DNA of 64,000 nucleotides from Caenorhabditis remanei (GCF_010183535.1 NC_071332.1:5704001-5768000), one strand, 5' to 3'. Shown: positions 36,480 through 48,287, numbered from the stretch's first letter. Translations and numbers: made by a program. The notes: generated by a model from the sequence alone, not told the origin.

Positions 36480-37173
36480 TTCTACAATTACAGTTTTGGA
36501 AAAAATAAAATATATAAATGTTGAGAAGAAACGGATGATAAAGATGGAAATTTGAGAAAACTGTCATCAACCGGTCAATTTCGTGTTTTGTTGATATTCT
36601 CGTGTTTATTGATTATACAATTATCGACTATACAATAATATACGCTATTAAAAAACAATTTTTATTGAAAAATTGTGCTATAAATATTAGAACCGAGGTA
36701 ATTAAGAGGTTTATAAAAAACAAGTGGCTCTTATGAAAACAGGAATTTGTCCGAGAGGAGTTCACGGATGTTCGCGATGGAGCAGGTTTGCGGCATTTGC
36801 AGATCACCAGAAGAAAAATGGTTTATTAATTGGAAAAACTTGTCTATAAAACATTAAAAGATGTACATAAACATTGCTTGTCAAATCGACAATAATCAGT
36901 TATAAAATATGAAAAAGAAAATCATGGCAATGCCAACTCGTGGATTTGGAAAGAAACCATATACAATATGACCATAAACATGATTAACAATATAAACCCG
37001 TAATTTTTCTAAAAAGAGATTCTCAACAAAATGGAATTTGTTTGTTTTTCTTTTTGTTAAACTTGATTTTCTGAATTCTTAAAGTTGAATTCGAATTGTA
37101 TGAATAAATGTTCGAATATTTACATAAATTTGCCTATATTGTAGAGATTCTAACTATCTGAAATCAATTGAAT
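36480..37173. other. Short intergenic region
   Basis: About 690 bases of AT-rich DNA between the 3' end of the transporter gene and the start of the phosphotransferase gene. It should contain the phosphotransferase promoter. Nothing else was seen. Confidence 0.4.
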
Positions 37174-39161
37174 CTAAACCTTATTAGATGCTAAAATATC
37201 TTTAAAAGGCTTAATTTTCTTTGTGGCGTATAGAGCAAAGAGCATTGAAATCCTCGTTTCCTTGTTAAAATTCGTCAGATTTCTCTGTGAATCCACAACG
37301 GTACTGCAGACACCCGAACCCTCATCATCATCAACTTCGTTTGGAGAGTGCTTGGTTTCAGTATTCATACGAAGAGGTACACGGAATGATGAGACTATGA
37401 GAACAATGACGAGTTGAATTGCGAAGATGTAAAGGAAGACTCTCCATCCGAATAAGCTGATGAGGAATGCGAGAGGACTTCCAGCCAACATTGATCCAGC
37501 TGAAAGTTATTAGGTTTACAAGAATGAATCTCATCTTTAAACAAACTTACAACTAGCAATGAACGAAATGAAAGCGCTCACTGTTCCCTGAATTTTTGCA
37601 AATCCAGCTTGCGAAGCTATCATACACCAGACATTGATTGACCCATTAACGAACATTCCAGCCAAGAATCCGAAGATAGAACTCAACTCCTGCAAACAAG
37701 TATACTTCAATGAAGTTCACTAATCTAGTTAACTTACAGCAAACTCGAAAATACCCGCCGCGGAGAACATCATTAAACATGTGTATGATACAGCGATGAC
37801 GCGTCGAGTGGCATCAACATCGAATCGACGAGTGGCCAAGTCGATGACAATACCGGATGCCATTGTTCCAACGAGACCACCGATTTCATATGTGATTTGA
37901 AAGACATCGGGGGAGATTTTCGAGTCTGTGAGGAAGAGTTGAACCCATGTTTCGCAAATGGTTCTCATCTGGAAATAAAAACATTTTTGCAATTTCGACT
38001 TGTAGATTCCAGAATCGGAATCACTTGTACTACTTGCTTAACGGGTGTAGACCAATATTAATCTATCAATGTGCCTTCCCACCATGATTCCTCCCACTTA
38101 CCTCCATTGTGAACAAGTAGACAAAAGAAATATGCCAGATCACAATCGACCCCACAATAGTTCGTAATCCACTTTTCTTCTGCTTTGCCTTCTCTGGGTT
38201 TGGCTCCTCATCATCTTCCTCATGTTTCGGTGACACGTTATCCTCACGAAGAGCAATGTAACAAACAATCGAGAAGACGAGCATTCCTGCTCCAGTATAC
38301 AACTCCACGTGGCGCCAATAGAATTTCTTGGAAAACGGTTGAAGAATACCGGCAAATGTTGAACCACAAGCGAGGATTGAGAACATTGTTCCATACGTAG
38401 ACTTCGAGTACCACTGAAAATAAAGAGAGGATGAAAACTAAATGAATAGTAAATTTCTTACCGACTGCACCAAAAGAGTGGCTGGAACCCATCCAGCTCC
38501 CTGTACAATTCCTAGAAGCATCATTGCAATCAGCATTTGCCATAGATTATTCGAGAATGCCAACGCAACAGAACACGCGGCACATGTGACCAAACCAAGC
38601 AGTAATAGAGCTACTTTTGAATATCTATCGGATGCGATTCCAAATAGAAGACGTCCGATTGTATATAGAAGAGCATGAGAGGATACGAGAATTCCTGGAA
38701 GAATAAAAACGTTCATCGAGATACATATCTATTATCTTTCATCCGTCTATGATCATTGAACATTAAATTATACTGTGGGAAATAATGGAAATCTTGTTTA
38801 AGATTGCTGTGATGCGGTTGTAAAAATTTAGAAGAGTGTATCTTTAAAAAACAAAAGAAACTGGATATCACCGCACTTGTGTTTTGTTTGAGTCTTGTGA
38901 AGATGTAGTACATGTGGAAAGTTCGATTTCATATTGTTATAACTATTGTCAATTTTTAGACTATCTCTTTTTGTTTATCCCAGTTTCTTAATGATTCTTT
39001 CCCTTCTATGACTAGAAAAACCACTTACCAATATCATCACTAGTGAGCACAATCTCCTCCCGAATCAACGGAAGCAACGTGATAGGGAGTCGTCGGAAAT
39101 ATATATGAGCAAAGTAGATAATGACGACGAGTACAAACTTGAAATGCGTTTTGAGTGACAT
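37174..39161 (-). CDS. Major-facilitator transporter, SLC37/glycerol-3-phosphate type
   Basis: Six exons (39161-39029, 38694-38462, 38413-38102, 37968-37738, 37689-37551, 37499-37174) give 457 residues. About twelve hydrophobic segments are visible. Family features include the N-terminal RRLPITLLPLIREE, the loop 2-3 signature GRLLFGIASDRYSK (MFS motif A), GAGWVPATLLVQSWYS, a central hydrophilic loop with acidic EEDDEEPNPEKAKQKK, and WVQLFLTDS. SLC37 proteins exchange sugar phosphates or glycerol-3-phosphate for phosphate, usually in the ER or plasma membrane; the substrate here is inferred. The C-terminal tail is long and soluble (about 80 residues). The ATG at 39161 is preferred because the frame upstream has only a TTG; a CTACAG acceptor 24 bases upstream suggests trans-splicing. 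Confidence 0.88.
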
Positions 39162-40620
39162 TGTTATGGAGAGATCCGAAGTTGGAACTGTAGTCAAATA
39201 TAATATTTCTATAATAAAGGAAGCGTTTGCTGGGACAGAAGAAGAAATCAGGTTGGTTTATGGGAGAATATTTATACATAATCAGAAAATGATACGGAGA
39301 GATAACAGTGGATGGGTGATGGAGAAGAGAAGACAAGAAGGGTTCGCACGTGATACAATCTAAATTTCCATATTGGCCACGCCTCTTTTCAAAAATGACC
39401 TGTTTGTTGGAAAACTTTATGTTTGAAGTGGGTTTTCAGAGTTGATATTTCAGATTTCAGACATATCAAAATTGTACTGTTATTATGATGATCAAGATAT
39501 TGTAAATATGACCTGGATGGAGAGATTGAGAAGAAGAGACATGGAGATGAAAAGATAATTAATCAAATGACGATTCACTCATGCCTGTATTGATATTTAA
39601 TCTTTCAACTCGGATTCTTGGTTAATATGCAGATGCCGTTGTGATGATATGTGATCAAAAGGTCTACGTGACTGTTAAGAATGCGGAAAATGAAAGATGA
39701 ACAAAGCAAAACATGAGATTGACCTAGTATCAGTTTGAGAAATGGAATGAAATAAACGGAAGATAGACGGAAGAGTTATGGTCAAGGAGTTGCTCCGTAC
39801 ATGACCATTTTTATTGGAATAGAACAGGTTACTCTATTACTTCAACTGAACTGCAGATCTTGATAAGAAAACGTTCCGATACATTCTCAAACTTGGTTAA
39901 ATCAGGAGTGAAAACGTGGAATTTTTTGCAGAACGACAAAATAAACTGTTGTTGTTTGAAGTCGAAGTTTAAAATACACTTCTGAATCATCAGAAATCTA
40001 CTACGACTTGGCTATCAACATGTCTCCTATGAACTATGATTCTCTTGATAAAAGGTCACTTGCATTTTAGTTTTACTTTCTTTCTCGACCTATTAACACC
40101 ATCAAAACAAACATTTTCATTTTTCATCTCCTAACGTCTTCTTCTTCTTTTTTCTTTTTATTAGTTCCTACCCCCAAATTCTTATTACCTATTGTAGACT
40201 ATAACAACAAGAACCAAATCTATATCAACGATCTTCTGATACGATTCAGGGTATCTCACGGTCTAATTTATGTTTCACTTCTAATTCCCCGAACTTGCAT
40301 CAGTTTGACAAGTAAGTGTGATTGTTGAAAATACATTCTAGAACTACGATACCACGTGGGTTGATAAGAATGTAAGCAGGTCACGTTACAATAATGATTA
40401 CGTAATCATCACGATTTCAGAAGGTCGCGCTTCTGAACCGGTCCTAAAATTAAAAATAAAATTGTGAATCACAAAATTAGATGGTCTGAACTTTGAGGAC
40501 AACTTGAGACTTCTTAGTTGACTATATTAGTTCTCAAACATTTGAAAATCTAGGTCTACTAACTTCCACCAAAAATCACAGGAGAGTGAAGTAAAACGTG
40601 ATGATAACTTTAGACTTCTT

Positions 40621-40887
40621 CACATTAAATGGAGATTGAGAGAACGGAAAACCAGACCATTTTCACAAGCATCTACTCCTTGGAGGAGGTATTTGTTTGG
40701 AAGTGATCTTGGACCCGGAGTGAACAAATACATAGTTGAGGTAGACAATGAGTCGCATTCATGGGTGCATGTTGCATATTTTAGATTGTCGGGAGTTTGG
40801 TATAGGGGAAGGAATTCAGTAGCAGTGTTCGATGAAGTTATGCTAAAGAAGTGTAGAATTTTAATAGAAAATGAAAGTTCTGATTAA
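40621..40887 (+). CDS. Possible orphan open frame
   Basis: An 88-codon open frame with protein-like composition (for example VNKYIVEVDNESHSWVHVAY and FRLSGVWYRGRNSVAVFDE), ending at TAA 40885-40887. It has no ATG near its start, and no flanking exon with matching phase was identified. Family unknown. It may be a remnant of a lost gene. Confidence 0.2.
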   Translation, partial: HIKWRLRERKTRPFSQASTPWRRYLFGSDLGPGVNKYIVEVDNESHSWVHVAYFRLSGVWYRGRNSVAVFDEVMLKKCRILIENESSD

Positions 40888-41764
40888 TGTGTCCTATCGC
40901 AAAACCGGGAGAGTTGTGCCAAAGTTGAACCAACCTTGCTGAAGCCGCTAGAAATGTGAATATAAATGCAGAACCCAGACAAAATAATACAAGATCTTAA
41001 AGACTGATAAGAAAAGACTGATTTCTGACATCACCCAGGTGTTCCTGTCTTTAACTTGTAAATATATTAGTCAAAGCAAATCTCTTCATTGTTCTAAAAC
41101 AGACTGAACAAATGTACTGAGATGTGCCCGGCAATCAATTGAATTGGCAGGAATCTATCCAGAAGCAGTCATTTCCGTGATTCGCACAGCCTCGATCCAT
41201 GGACCTGCAGATGCTGATCATCTGGAAAGGCGCAGCGCAATATTCAGTTGCTTCTCAACTGTATTGGAGATTTGGTAAAAACAATACTAACTACGAAAAT
41301 GCTAACAAGTTGTTTCAGCGGAGGGTTTCTACTGGAAAATTCCAGTGGAGAATCTCCGCAAAACGTATGAGTTCATTTTAAGATCACCCGGTTCATTTCA
41401 TTTTATACTGTATCGATAAGTTGGTCTTTATGACGTTGAAAATCAAAAACAAATCAACAATTAATTCATGCATGCATATTCAAGGATTATGAACAATAAG
41501 TGACGTAGTCTTCTGGAAGTGTGACAATGGACTTTTGAACCATGTTTGCAAAAGTCAGATAGACAGGATGCGGAAAAAATCAAAAAGAGAATATGGTAAT
41601 GAAGTGAAGGTGTTGTGAGTCAAGTTGATGTTTGAACTGTTAACTTTGAAAAACACGATTACCTGAATAATAGAATATACAGAAACTCATATTTATTTCA
41701 GAGCTGTTCACAAGCAAACGTCCTTTGAATATTAAGTTTTGAATTGCATGAAAAATGGATAGTT

Positions 41765-41827
41765 TTAAATTAAACCAGACTTGCAAAATATCGGCCCGTC
41801 GGCCCGGCCCGGCCCGTTGCAAGTATG
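41765..41827. repeat. CG-rich GGCCC repeat end
   Basis: Contains CGGCCCGTCGGCCCGGCCCG followed by TTGCAAGTATG, matching an end of the 45664-46016 element (GGCCCG repeats, then TGACAAGTATG). Its outer end is ACTTGCAAAATAT. Probably a short derivative of the same family. Confidence 0.6.
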
Positions 41828-42079
41828 AATTAAACATCTTTGATCTAAACCGTAAGATGGTATTTTCGAGGCAACACAAAATAATCGACCATGAAAAACC
41901 AAACTTAAATTCTGAAATTTTGATTATTTTAGTGATAGCTTGTAGATAAAGTCAAGGCACATTATGATACTGTTTGCCACTGATTTGGATAACTATTTGA
42001 TAAGTCTTTTGATTTCTGGAGCTGTAGCACGGTGTCCGGGGTGTCAGAATCCAATTCAACATATATTTTGGGAAAATTC

Positions 42080-42965
42080 GGTTATACCCCCCCACACCGA
42101 TAGCTTCCCCGCATGTTGGAATACACCCCCCACCAACTGAAAAGTGGGGGGTTATAACTGTGGGGTTGTATAATGGAACAGAAAATGTGGGGGGTTATAA
42201 TGAAACCATTAAAGCCCCCCACAGTGGAAAGTGGGGGTTCATATCAAAACACCAGGCAATCTTCTATTATAACCCCCCACGTGTATCAATAAACGCCCCC
42301 AAAACGCCATGTTGGTATACCACCCCCGGGGGGTGTTTAATAGAATGTCTACTGAATTTCTGCCTAAGCCTAAGAATTAAGGAAAATCAGCTTCCAGGGC
42401 GCTAAGCTTATGGGCGGGGCGAGAGCAAGCTCCAGGGTGTCCTGTTTTAAGGTAATCACTACTTCGAGGGCGCTGAGCTTAGGGGGTGTGTAATAGAATG
42501 ATACGGGAATTTCAGCCTAGGCCTAAGAATTGTGGAAAATCAGGGGGAATTTCAGCATAAATCGACGTTTTAGTTTTAACCTAAAGATAAATTTTAAAGT
42601 TTTAGCGAAAAACTGCTGAAAAACGCACAGAAAACCCAAAAAAACGAAGAAAAATCGGAAGAAAACAATTATTTTTGAGTTAATCAATATTCAATTTGAC
42701 TGCCAACAATGATACTCAGTCATTGGGGGGCCTATATCAAAATGATGCTCACATTACAATATATACCCCCACATCTGATTGAAATTTGGGGGGTTATATT
42801 GTAATGTGTGGGGGTCTATAATAGAATGTTCATAATATAGTCCCTACATTCCAATAAACACTCCCATCCAAATGACTAAATCACGCATTGTGGGGGTGTA
42901 TTCCAACGTTTACCCAGGGGGGTGTATAATCTAATCTTACGGGGGTCTATAATAGAATGTACCCT
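42080..42965. repeat. Array of G-run motifs in both orientations
   Basis: About 15 blocks of four to seven Gs or Cs are each joined to an AT-rich motif. In one orientation the motif is GGGGGTGTTTAATAGAATG, GGGGGTCTATAATAGAATG (twice) or GGGGGTGTATTCCAAC; in the other it is the reverse, such as GTTGGAATACACCCCC and CCAATAAACACTCCC. A 35-bp unit around GAATTTCTGCCTAAGCCTAA (42355) recurs at 42511 with changes. Runs near each other could form G-quadruplexes. There is no open frame, and no known family is recognised. Confidence 0.7.
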
Positions 42966-43305
42966 ATATTTTTTATTCAAATAAAGGTTTTGCAATATTT
43001 TGGAACAAATTACTCAACAACTCCAAAAGAAAAACAATTATTGTTTTTATCGAATTCTTAAATCAGACCTGCAGAAAATCACATTTTCATATTTCTGAAT
43101 ATTTCAGCTATCTGTCAAAAAAGTTTATGCAAAATGGAGAAGATTCAGCTGAGATACACATGAAAGTAAAGAGGTGTACTGACTTATGCTCGGTCCTGTA
43201 GAACTGCTTAGAGCCTGATGCTCAATAGGAAGAGCTGACAATGAACCCAGCTTATTCGACATGTAGTAAATTAATGTTTTTCAAATCTACTCACATTGAA
43301 CTCCT

Positions 43306-43488
43306 TCACATCTTTATCTGTCCATCTTTACCCCTATGAAGTTCTCCTCTCTCATTTTTGTAGCCTGTTTGACCTGTCTTATCACCTCCCTGTACAGACA
43401 ACATTGATGACACTTCTATCTTTTCCAATTGTCCAATAAAACCATCAATTAGATTTGAACAGTATCCACATTTTAAACTATCTCTCAT
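43306..43488 (-). CDS. Possible small protein, uncertain
   Basis: A 60-codon frame from ATG 43488 (MRDSLKCGYCSNLIDGFIG...) with a TTATATAAAGG TATA-like element about 30 bases upstream on the same strand. The spacing to the TATA is too short for a normal leader, so support is weak. On the opposite strand, 43335-43406 encodes a signal-peptide-like MKFSSLIFVACLTCLITS followed quickly by a stop. Only one, or neither, is real. Confidence 0.15.
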   Translation of the reverse strand: MRDSLKCGYCSNLIDGFIGQLEKIEVSSMLSVQGGDKTGQTGYKNERGELHRGKDGQIKM

Positions 43489-44119
43489 CACCGATTTTTA
43501 AAAATTCATTACAATATTCCTTTATATAAGGCTCCCGGATGACTCTGAAATCAATCACTCTTATTGAAACATATGTATGATATTCTTCCACACTTTCTCA
43601 CCTTTCACCCACGTATAAGTTCATAAATGGCAATATGAATAGTTTAGATTCAGATCCTCGTGAGAAAAAGTGAATCAACGCATCGGTTAAGCGACTTCGT
43701 CGAGTAGCATATCACTTTGGTCGTTGATTAACCAGAAGAGATAGAACATTTTATGATCTTGTGGTGTTTATATGTAGATTGATCCGACAATTGTAAGGTC
43801 ATCGATTAGCAAAAGAAAACTGAGTGTTAAAAGGATGAGCTTTGAGGGAGAAAGAAAAGAGAACGGATGGAATTTAAGAGAACGTGACGTAATTGGTGGG
43901 ATGAACTATGAAAGCAGATTTTCCAATGTTTAAAGAAGAAAAGTTAAAAAAAAATTTCTTACAAACACCGGAATATCCCTTTTATTTCGACTATAAAACG
44001 TGTAAACTCACTACAGCGATCGCTGAACAAATATCTATGTAGAAAGGCGCTATTCCAATTTGTTATTTTGACAAATCATTTTGTTTGAAGGATGGTTAAT
44101 ATCGAACATATGATAGACT

Positions 44120-45565
44120 TATTATAAAAAAACTGAGCTTTATTTCATTACAATTTTCTTGTATACAATCTAAAAAATTGACAATAAAGAAATCATAAAC
44201 ATCTCCATGTCTGTCCGACTGCTGGGAATGACTTTCCTTTGTCGAGTGCACGAAGTGACTTCAGATCCTCGTCAGTAAGTTGAATTTTGATTGTCTGAAA
44301 AACGATACATATTGAAAGATTCGAACAGGATTTACTTACATTGTGTAAGTTGTCATGAATCCTCGAAGGTGTCGCAGATTTTGGAATCATAGAGGTGTTG
44401 CTACAGTATGCGAAGGCATACAGAATAGCTTGTGGTGTTTGATTGTACTTCTGGCAGAGTTGGATGATAATATCCTCTTGGAGAATGTTTTGATCTCTCC
44501 AACAGAGAGAAGAGTAGGATTGAACGACGATATTGTTCAAATCACAGTACTTTTTGAGTGTCGGACGAGTCAGATATGGTTGATATTCGTATTGATTGAG
44601 GACCGGACGGTGTTTGGCGTATTGAAACATTTCCACAAGATGGTAGACTTCGTAGTTGGATACTCCGATTGAGCGAAGTTTTCCGGAGTCTGAGATTTAA
44701 GCTTGTAAAGAAAACAAAACGTGTAGATTTGGGTAAGAAATTTCAAAAAGATTATTAAGCTGCTTTGTAATCGCAATGCGTTGTTGATCATGAGCAAGCA
44801 ATTACCATCATACCTTTTGCCTTTTCAAGTGTCTGCCACACTATCTTCCTTCTACTCTTGTTCACTTCATAATCGTCATCATTTCCAGTGTCACGGTCGC
44901 GTGGATAATGAACCAGAAGGAGATCGATGTAGCTGGAAATATCAGTTATGAATTCGAAATTCTGAAAATTCATACTTACTCGGTCTGAAGTGTGGCCAGC
45001 GAATTGGCCAGTTGTTTTTCCACTTCCTCCACTGTGTTTTCATTTAATGTGCGAACTTTCGTAGTGATGAAAACATCTTCTCGAGTGAGACCAAAGACTG
45101 GGAGGTATTTCTGAAATCAAAAATGTTATAAAACTACATTTTTCAAACAACTCACTTTCAAAGAAATCCCAAGGAAGAGCTCATTTTTGTACAAATTCGC
45201 CGTATCGAAAAGACGATATCCAGACTTCAACGCGGCTTCAACAGAGATATCTAGTGCTTCTTGTGTTGGGATTCTGGAGATTCCCAATCCAACTTTTGGC
45301 ATTTCGTGGCCATCGGAGAATTTGAATACACCTCCGACGACGTTTGTGAAGTGGCTCATTGTGTAGAGTAGGAGAGTCTAAAAGGTTCAATTTTTGAAGG
45401 AGAAAGATAACAAGAGAATGACGAAAAATAGAAATTGACGAATCGTATAAATACTACCGGCGAGAAAAAAGGAGACGACAGTTCAACAAACAAGATCCAT
45501 TGAACAATTTTTGAAAGTTGAGGAGTGATGTTTGTTGCAGAAGGAATCAATTAAACTGATAGTTC
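44120..45565. repeat. Segmental duplication, copy 1
   Basis: This block, with the whole aldo-keto reductase gene, its introns and about 200 bp of promoter, is repeated at 49134-50579 at a constant offset of 5,014 bp. No insertion or deletion lies between the gene copies, and only a few substitutions were noticed. Similarity decays outside these limits but resumes in patches (45640-46065 and 47790-47830 against 50930-51045). Confidence 0.9.
44193..45359 (-). CDS. Aldo-keto reductase, copy 1
   Basis: Five exons (45359-45156, 45110-44980, 44932-44814, 44689-44340, 44294-44193) give 301 residues, normal for the family. These enzymes reduce aldehydes and ketones with NADPH. The catalytic tetrad is complete: D52 and Y57 in FDTANLYKNE, K86 in VFITTKV, H120 in LLLVHYP. 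Other family motifs are GYRLFDTA, IGVSNYEV, NQYEYQPYL and the C-terminal IPKSATPSRI, where the Lys contacts NADPH phosphate. There is no signal peptide, so it is expected to be cytosolic. The copy at 49207-50373 is almost identical; this one has IPTQ where the other has IETQ, CWRD instead of CWGD, and FPAVG instead of FLPIG. Both appear intact. Specific C. elegans orthologue not determined. Confidence 0.93.
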
Positions 45566-45663
45566 AGTTAGTTAAGCTTTTAGAATTGTTTGAGAGGAAA
45601 AACATAGAAAACAGCAATGCTAGATAGTTATTTGGAAGGTTCAAGGTTTATAGTTATTATTTG

Positions 45664-46016
45664 CATACTTGTCACTGGCCGGGCCGGGCCGGGCCGGGCC
45701 GAAATCAGGAAAAATCTCGGCCCGGCCCGGCCCGGCCCGCTCGGCCCGTTTTGAAACATTTTGAGTTTTTGAACTTTTTTTGGAAATTTTTTGAAAAAAG
45801 TATAGTTTTCGAATAAACATTTAAAATTGAATCAAAATGTGAATATGTAATGATAATTTAAGCATTTTTACTGTTTTTTTTCGAAAAATTTCAAAAAAAA
45901 ATTGGTAAAAATGGGTACCCATTTTTGAATCCGGGCCGCCGGGCCGGGCCGGGCCAAGAGAAATTTCGGCCCGGCCGACGGGCCGAGCCGGGCCGGCCCG
46001 ATTTTTGACAAGTATG
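45664..46016. repeat. CG-rich inverted-repeat element with GGGCC tracts
   Basis: A 353-bp element with terminal inverted repeats CATACTTGTCA ... TGACAAGTATG. Next to each end are GGCCGGGCCGGGCC tracts in opposite orientation on both sides, separated by an AT-rich core. It lies in copy 1 of the duplicated region and has no counterpart in copy 2. Related ends occur at 18108-18172, 41765-41827 and 49067-49106. Confidence 0.75.
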
Positions 46017-46065
46017 GTTATTTGAACGCTGAATCATTTGAGAGCATGTTCATTCTTTCTGTAAG

Positions 46066-47789
46066 GGCAAATACTCATTTGCTTTGGAATCATTTGCTAT
46101 TTGATCACTTGCTATATTTGTCTCATTTGCTATCACTGGATCGTTTGCTATGTTTGTCTCATTTGCTATTTGATCACTTGCTATAGTTGTCTCATTTGCT
46201 ATTTTCCCCATTTTTCGAAATACTCATTTGCTATGAGTTGGATCATTTGCTATGAAGCAGATCATTTGCTATTAAATGCTCATTAGCTATGAGATGACTA
46301 TTAAAAAATCCTAAAATCTCATCAAAATCACGATTTCAGCGGAATTTTCATGAAATTTGTGAACAGTACTTCATAATTGTTACTAGATTGAAAGTTTCAG
46401 AATTTCGAAGAATAGGAGAATAATGTCAGAAAAATTTCGATATCACGTTATCTACCCTAGAGTATGAGGAATTTATTTTTGGAAAATATTTTATTCAAGA
46501 AAATATATACAAATTAGGAGAAAATGTGATATGTCCTCCTTCGTCGAGATAAAATGGAAAACTGGATGAACGGTGTCTGCTCATACGCTATGAGTGGCTG
46601 AAGGTGAGTTATGAAAATTCTAGTCCCTAGTGATGTGTAGTTCCTGTGGAAAGCTTCCACAGGTTCATCAACCAAATTTTTATTCATCCAATTTTGCATT
46701 TTCTTTCATTGTTTTTTTTTTTGCAGAATTCAGAAAAAAAAGATGATTAGAGGTGTCAACGCATCACAGACTAACTTTACAATATCTCAATTCTAGATTT
46801 TTTTTTAGGATTTGATTTTTATAGCAAATGAGAAAATAGCAAGTGAGACAATAGCAAATGAGACGACACTCGGAAGCAGAAGTATAACATTTAGAGATTA
46901 ATATCAACATGTATAACTATACTTTGAAGGTATTGTGAACCATCTCATTGTGTCGATAACCTCATTGTTATACTTCTGCTTCCGAGTGTCGTCTCATTTG
47001 CTATTGTCTCACTTGCTATTTTCTCATTTGCTATAAAAATCAAATCCTAAAAAAAAATCTAGAATTGAGATATTGTAAAGTTAGTCTGTGATGCGTTGAC
47101 ACCTCTAATCATCTTTTTTTTCTGAATTCTGCAAAAAAAAAAACAATGAAAGAAAATGCAAAATTGGATGAATAAAAATTTGGTTGATGAACCTGTGGAA
47201 GCTTTCCACAGGAACTACACATCACTAGGGACTAGAATTTTCATAACTCACCTTCAGCCACTCATAGCGTATGAGCAGACACCGTTCATCCAGTTTTCCA
47301 TTTTATCTCGACGAAGGAGGACATATCACATTTTCTCCTAATTTGTATATATTTTCTTGAATAAAATATTTTCCAAAAATAAATTCCTCATACTCTAGGG
47401 TAGATAACGTGATATCGAAATTTTTCTGACATTATTCTCCTATTCTTCGAAATTCTGAAACTTTCAATCTAGTAACAATTATGAAGTACTGTTCACAAAT
47501 TTCATGAAAATTCCGCTGAAATCGTGATTTTGATGAGATTTTAGGATTTTTTAATAGTCATCTCATAGCTAATGAGCATTTAATAGCAAATGATCTGCTT
47601 CATAGCAAATGATCCAACTCATAGCAAATGAGTATTTCGAAAAATGGGGAAAATAGCAAATGAGACAACTATAGCAAGTGATCAAATAGCAAATGAGACA
47701 AATATAGCAAACGATCCAGTGATAGCAAATGAGACAAATATAGCAAGTGATCAAATAGCAAATGATTCCAAAGCAAATGAGTATTTGCC
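46066..47789. mobile_element. 1.7-kb perfect foldback element with 9-bp target duplication
   Basis: Arms 46066-46888 and 46967-47789 are, as far as I can read, perfect inverted copies of about 820 bp around a 78-bp loop. The ends are GGCAAATACTCATTTGC and its complement. The target duplication is TTCTGTAAG (46057-46065 and 47790-47798). The outer 230 bp of each arm carries about a dozen copies of CATTTGCTA or close variants, with more near the centre, resembling subterminal transposase sites. A 9-bp duplication points to the Mutator/MULE superfamily. The only open frame (61 codons) is present once in each arm and is not a transposase. The matching empty site is at 50997-51030 in the second duplicated copy. 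Confidence 0.88.
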
Positions 47790-48116
47790 TTCTGTAAGTA
47801 CTGTACAAAATATATAATTTGTTCCCCAAAAACCATAAATAAAATTCTCTTTGAAAAGTTACAGTCATTCTGCATAAAAATCTCACTACTTCGAAGTGAA
47901 ATAGGCCGATTTGAGAGTGAAATTACTTTGCCAGTAAACGGCAAATGTGAAGGTCTAGAGTTGATCTACATTTTCTACAGATTTGAACTATATTGGATGG
48001 ATATGAAGAAGCACATCGAAAGTCAACAACCTTTTTATGGGTACTGTATGTCTATAGCGACTACCAACTTCGCATCTACCTTGTTCCGAGACGTTTCAGA
48101 ACTGCCGCTTTGTATC

Positions 48117-48287
48117 ATGAATTCATTTTTATCTGTGCATGAGAAGTCCGCGCCGCACTCACGCGGCGGCCACGCCCACCCCGATTTTAACGCTGCGTTC
48201 CATTTTTGAACACTGTCGCAAGAAATGGACGTGGCCGCCACGCGAGTGCGGCGCAGACTTCTCATGCACAGAAAAAAATGAATTCAT
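48117..48287. repeat. GC-rich hairpin element
   Basis: A 171-bp inverted repeat with arms of about 65 bp. The left arm starts ATGAATTCATTTTTATCTGT and goes on to GCATGAGAAGTCCGCGCCGC and GGCGGCCACGCC; the right arm mirrors it, ending CATGCACAGAAAAAAATGAATTCAT. The GC-rich stems would fold strongly. No coding potential. Confidence 0.75.

Larger units (their letters stand above)
39162..44192. other. 5-kb stretch without a secure gene
   Basis: It contains a possible orphan open frame (40621-40887), a CG-rich repeat end (41765-41827), a dense G-run/C-run array (42080-42965), and a small open frame with opposite-strand alternative near 43300-43490. The remainder is ordinary AT-rich DNA. Confidence 0.45.

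Noticed and set aside
42363..42375. GCCTAAGCCTAAG, two units of the nematode telomere repeat
   Set aside because: Two units only, inside the G-run array; the related copy at about 42519 is degenerate. Not evidence of an internal telomere.
46070..46300. Regularly repeated CATTTGCTA resembling a CRISPR-like array
   Set aside because: Repeat is only 9 bp, spacing is irregular, and it is mirrored in the other arm of a transposable element in a eukaryotic genome.
46514..47341. Two identical 61-codon frames in opposite orientation
   Set aside because: They are the same sequence in the two arms of the foldback element and show no sign of being a protein gene.
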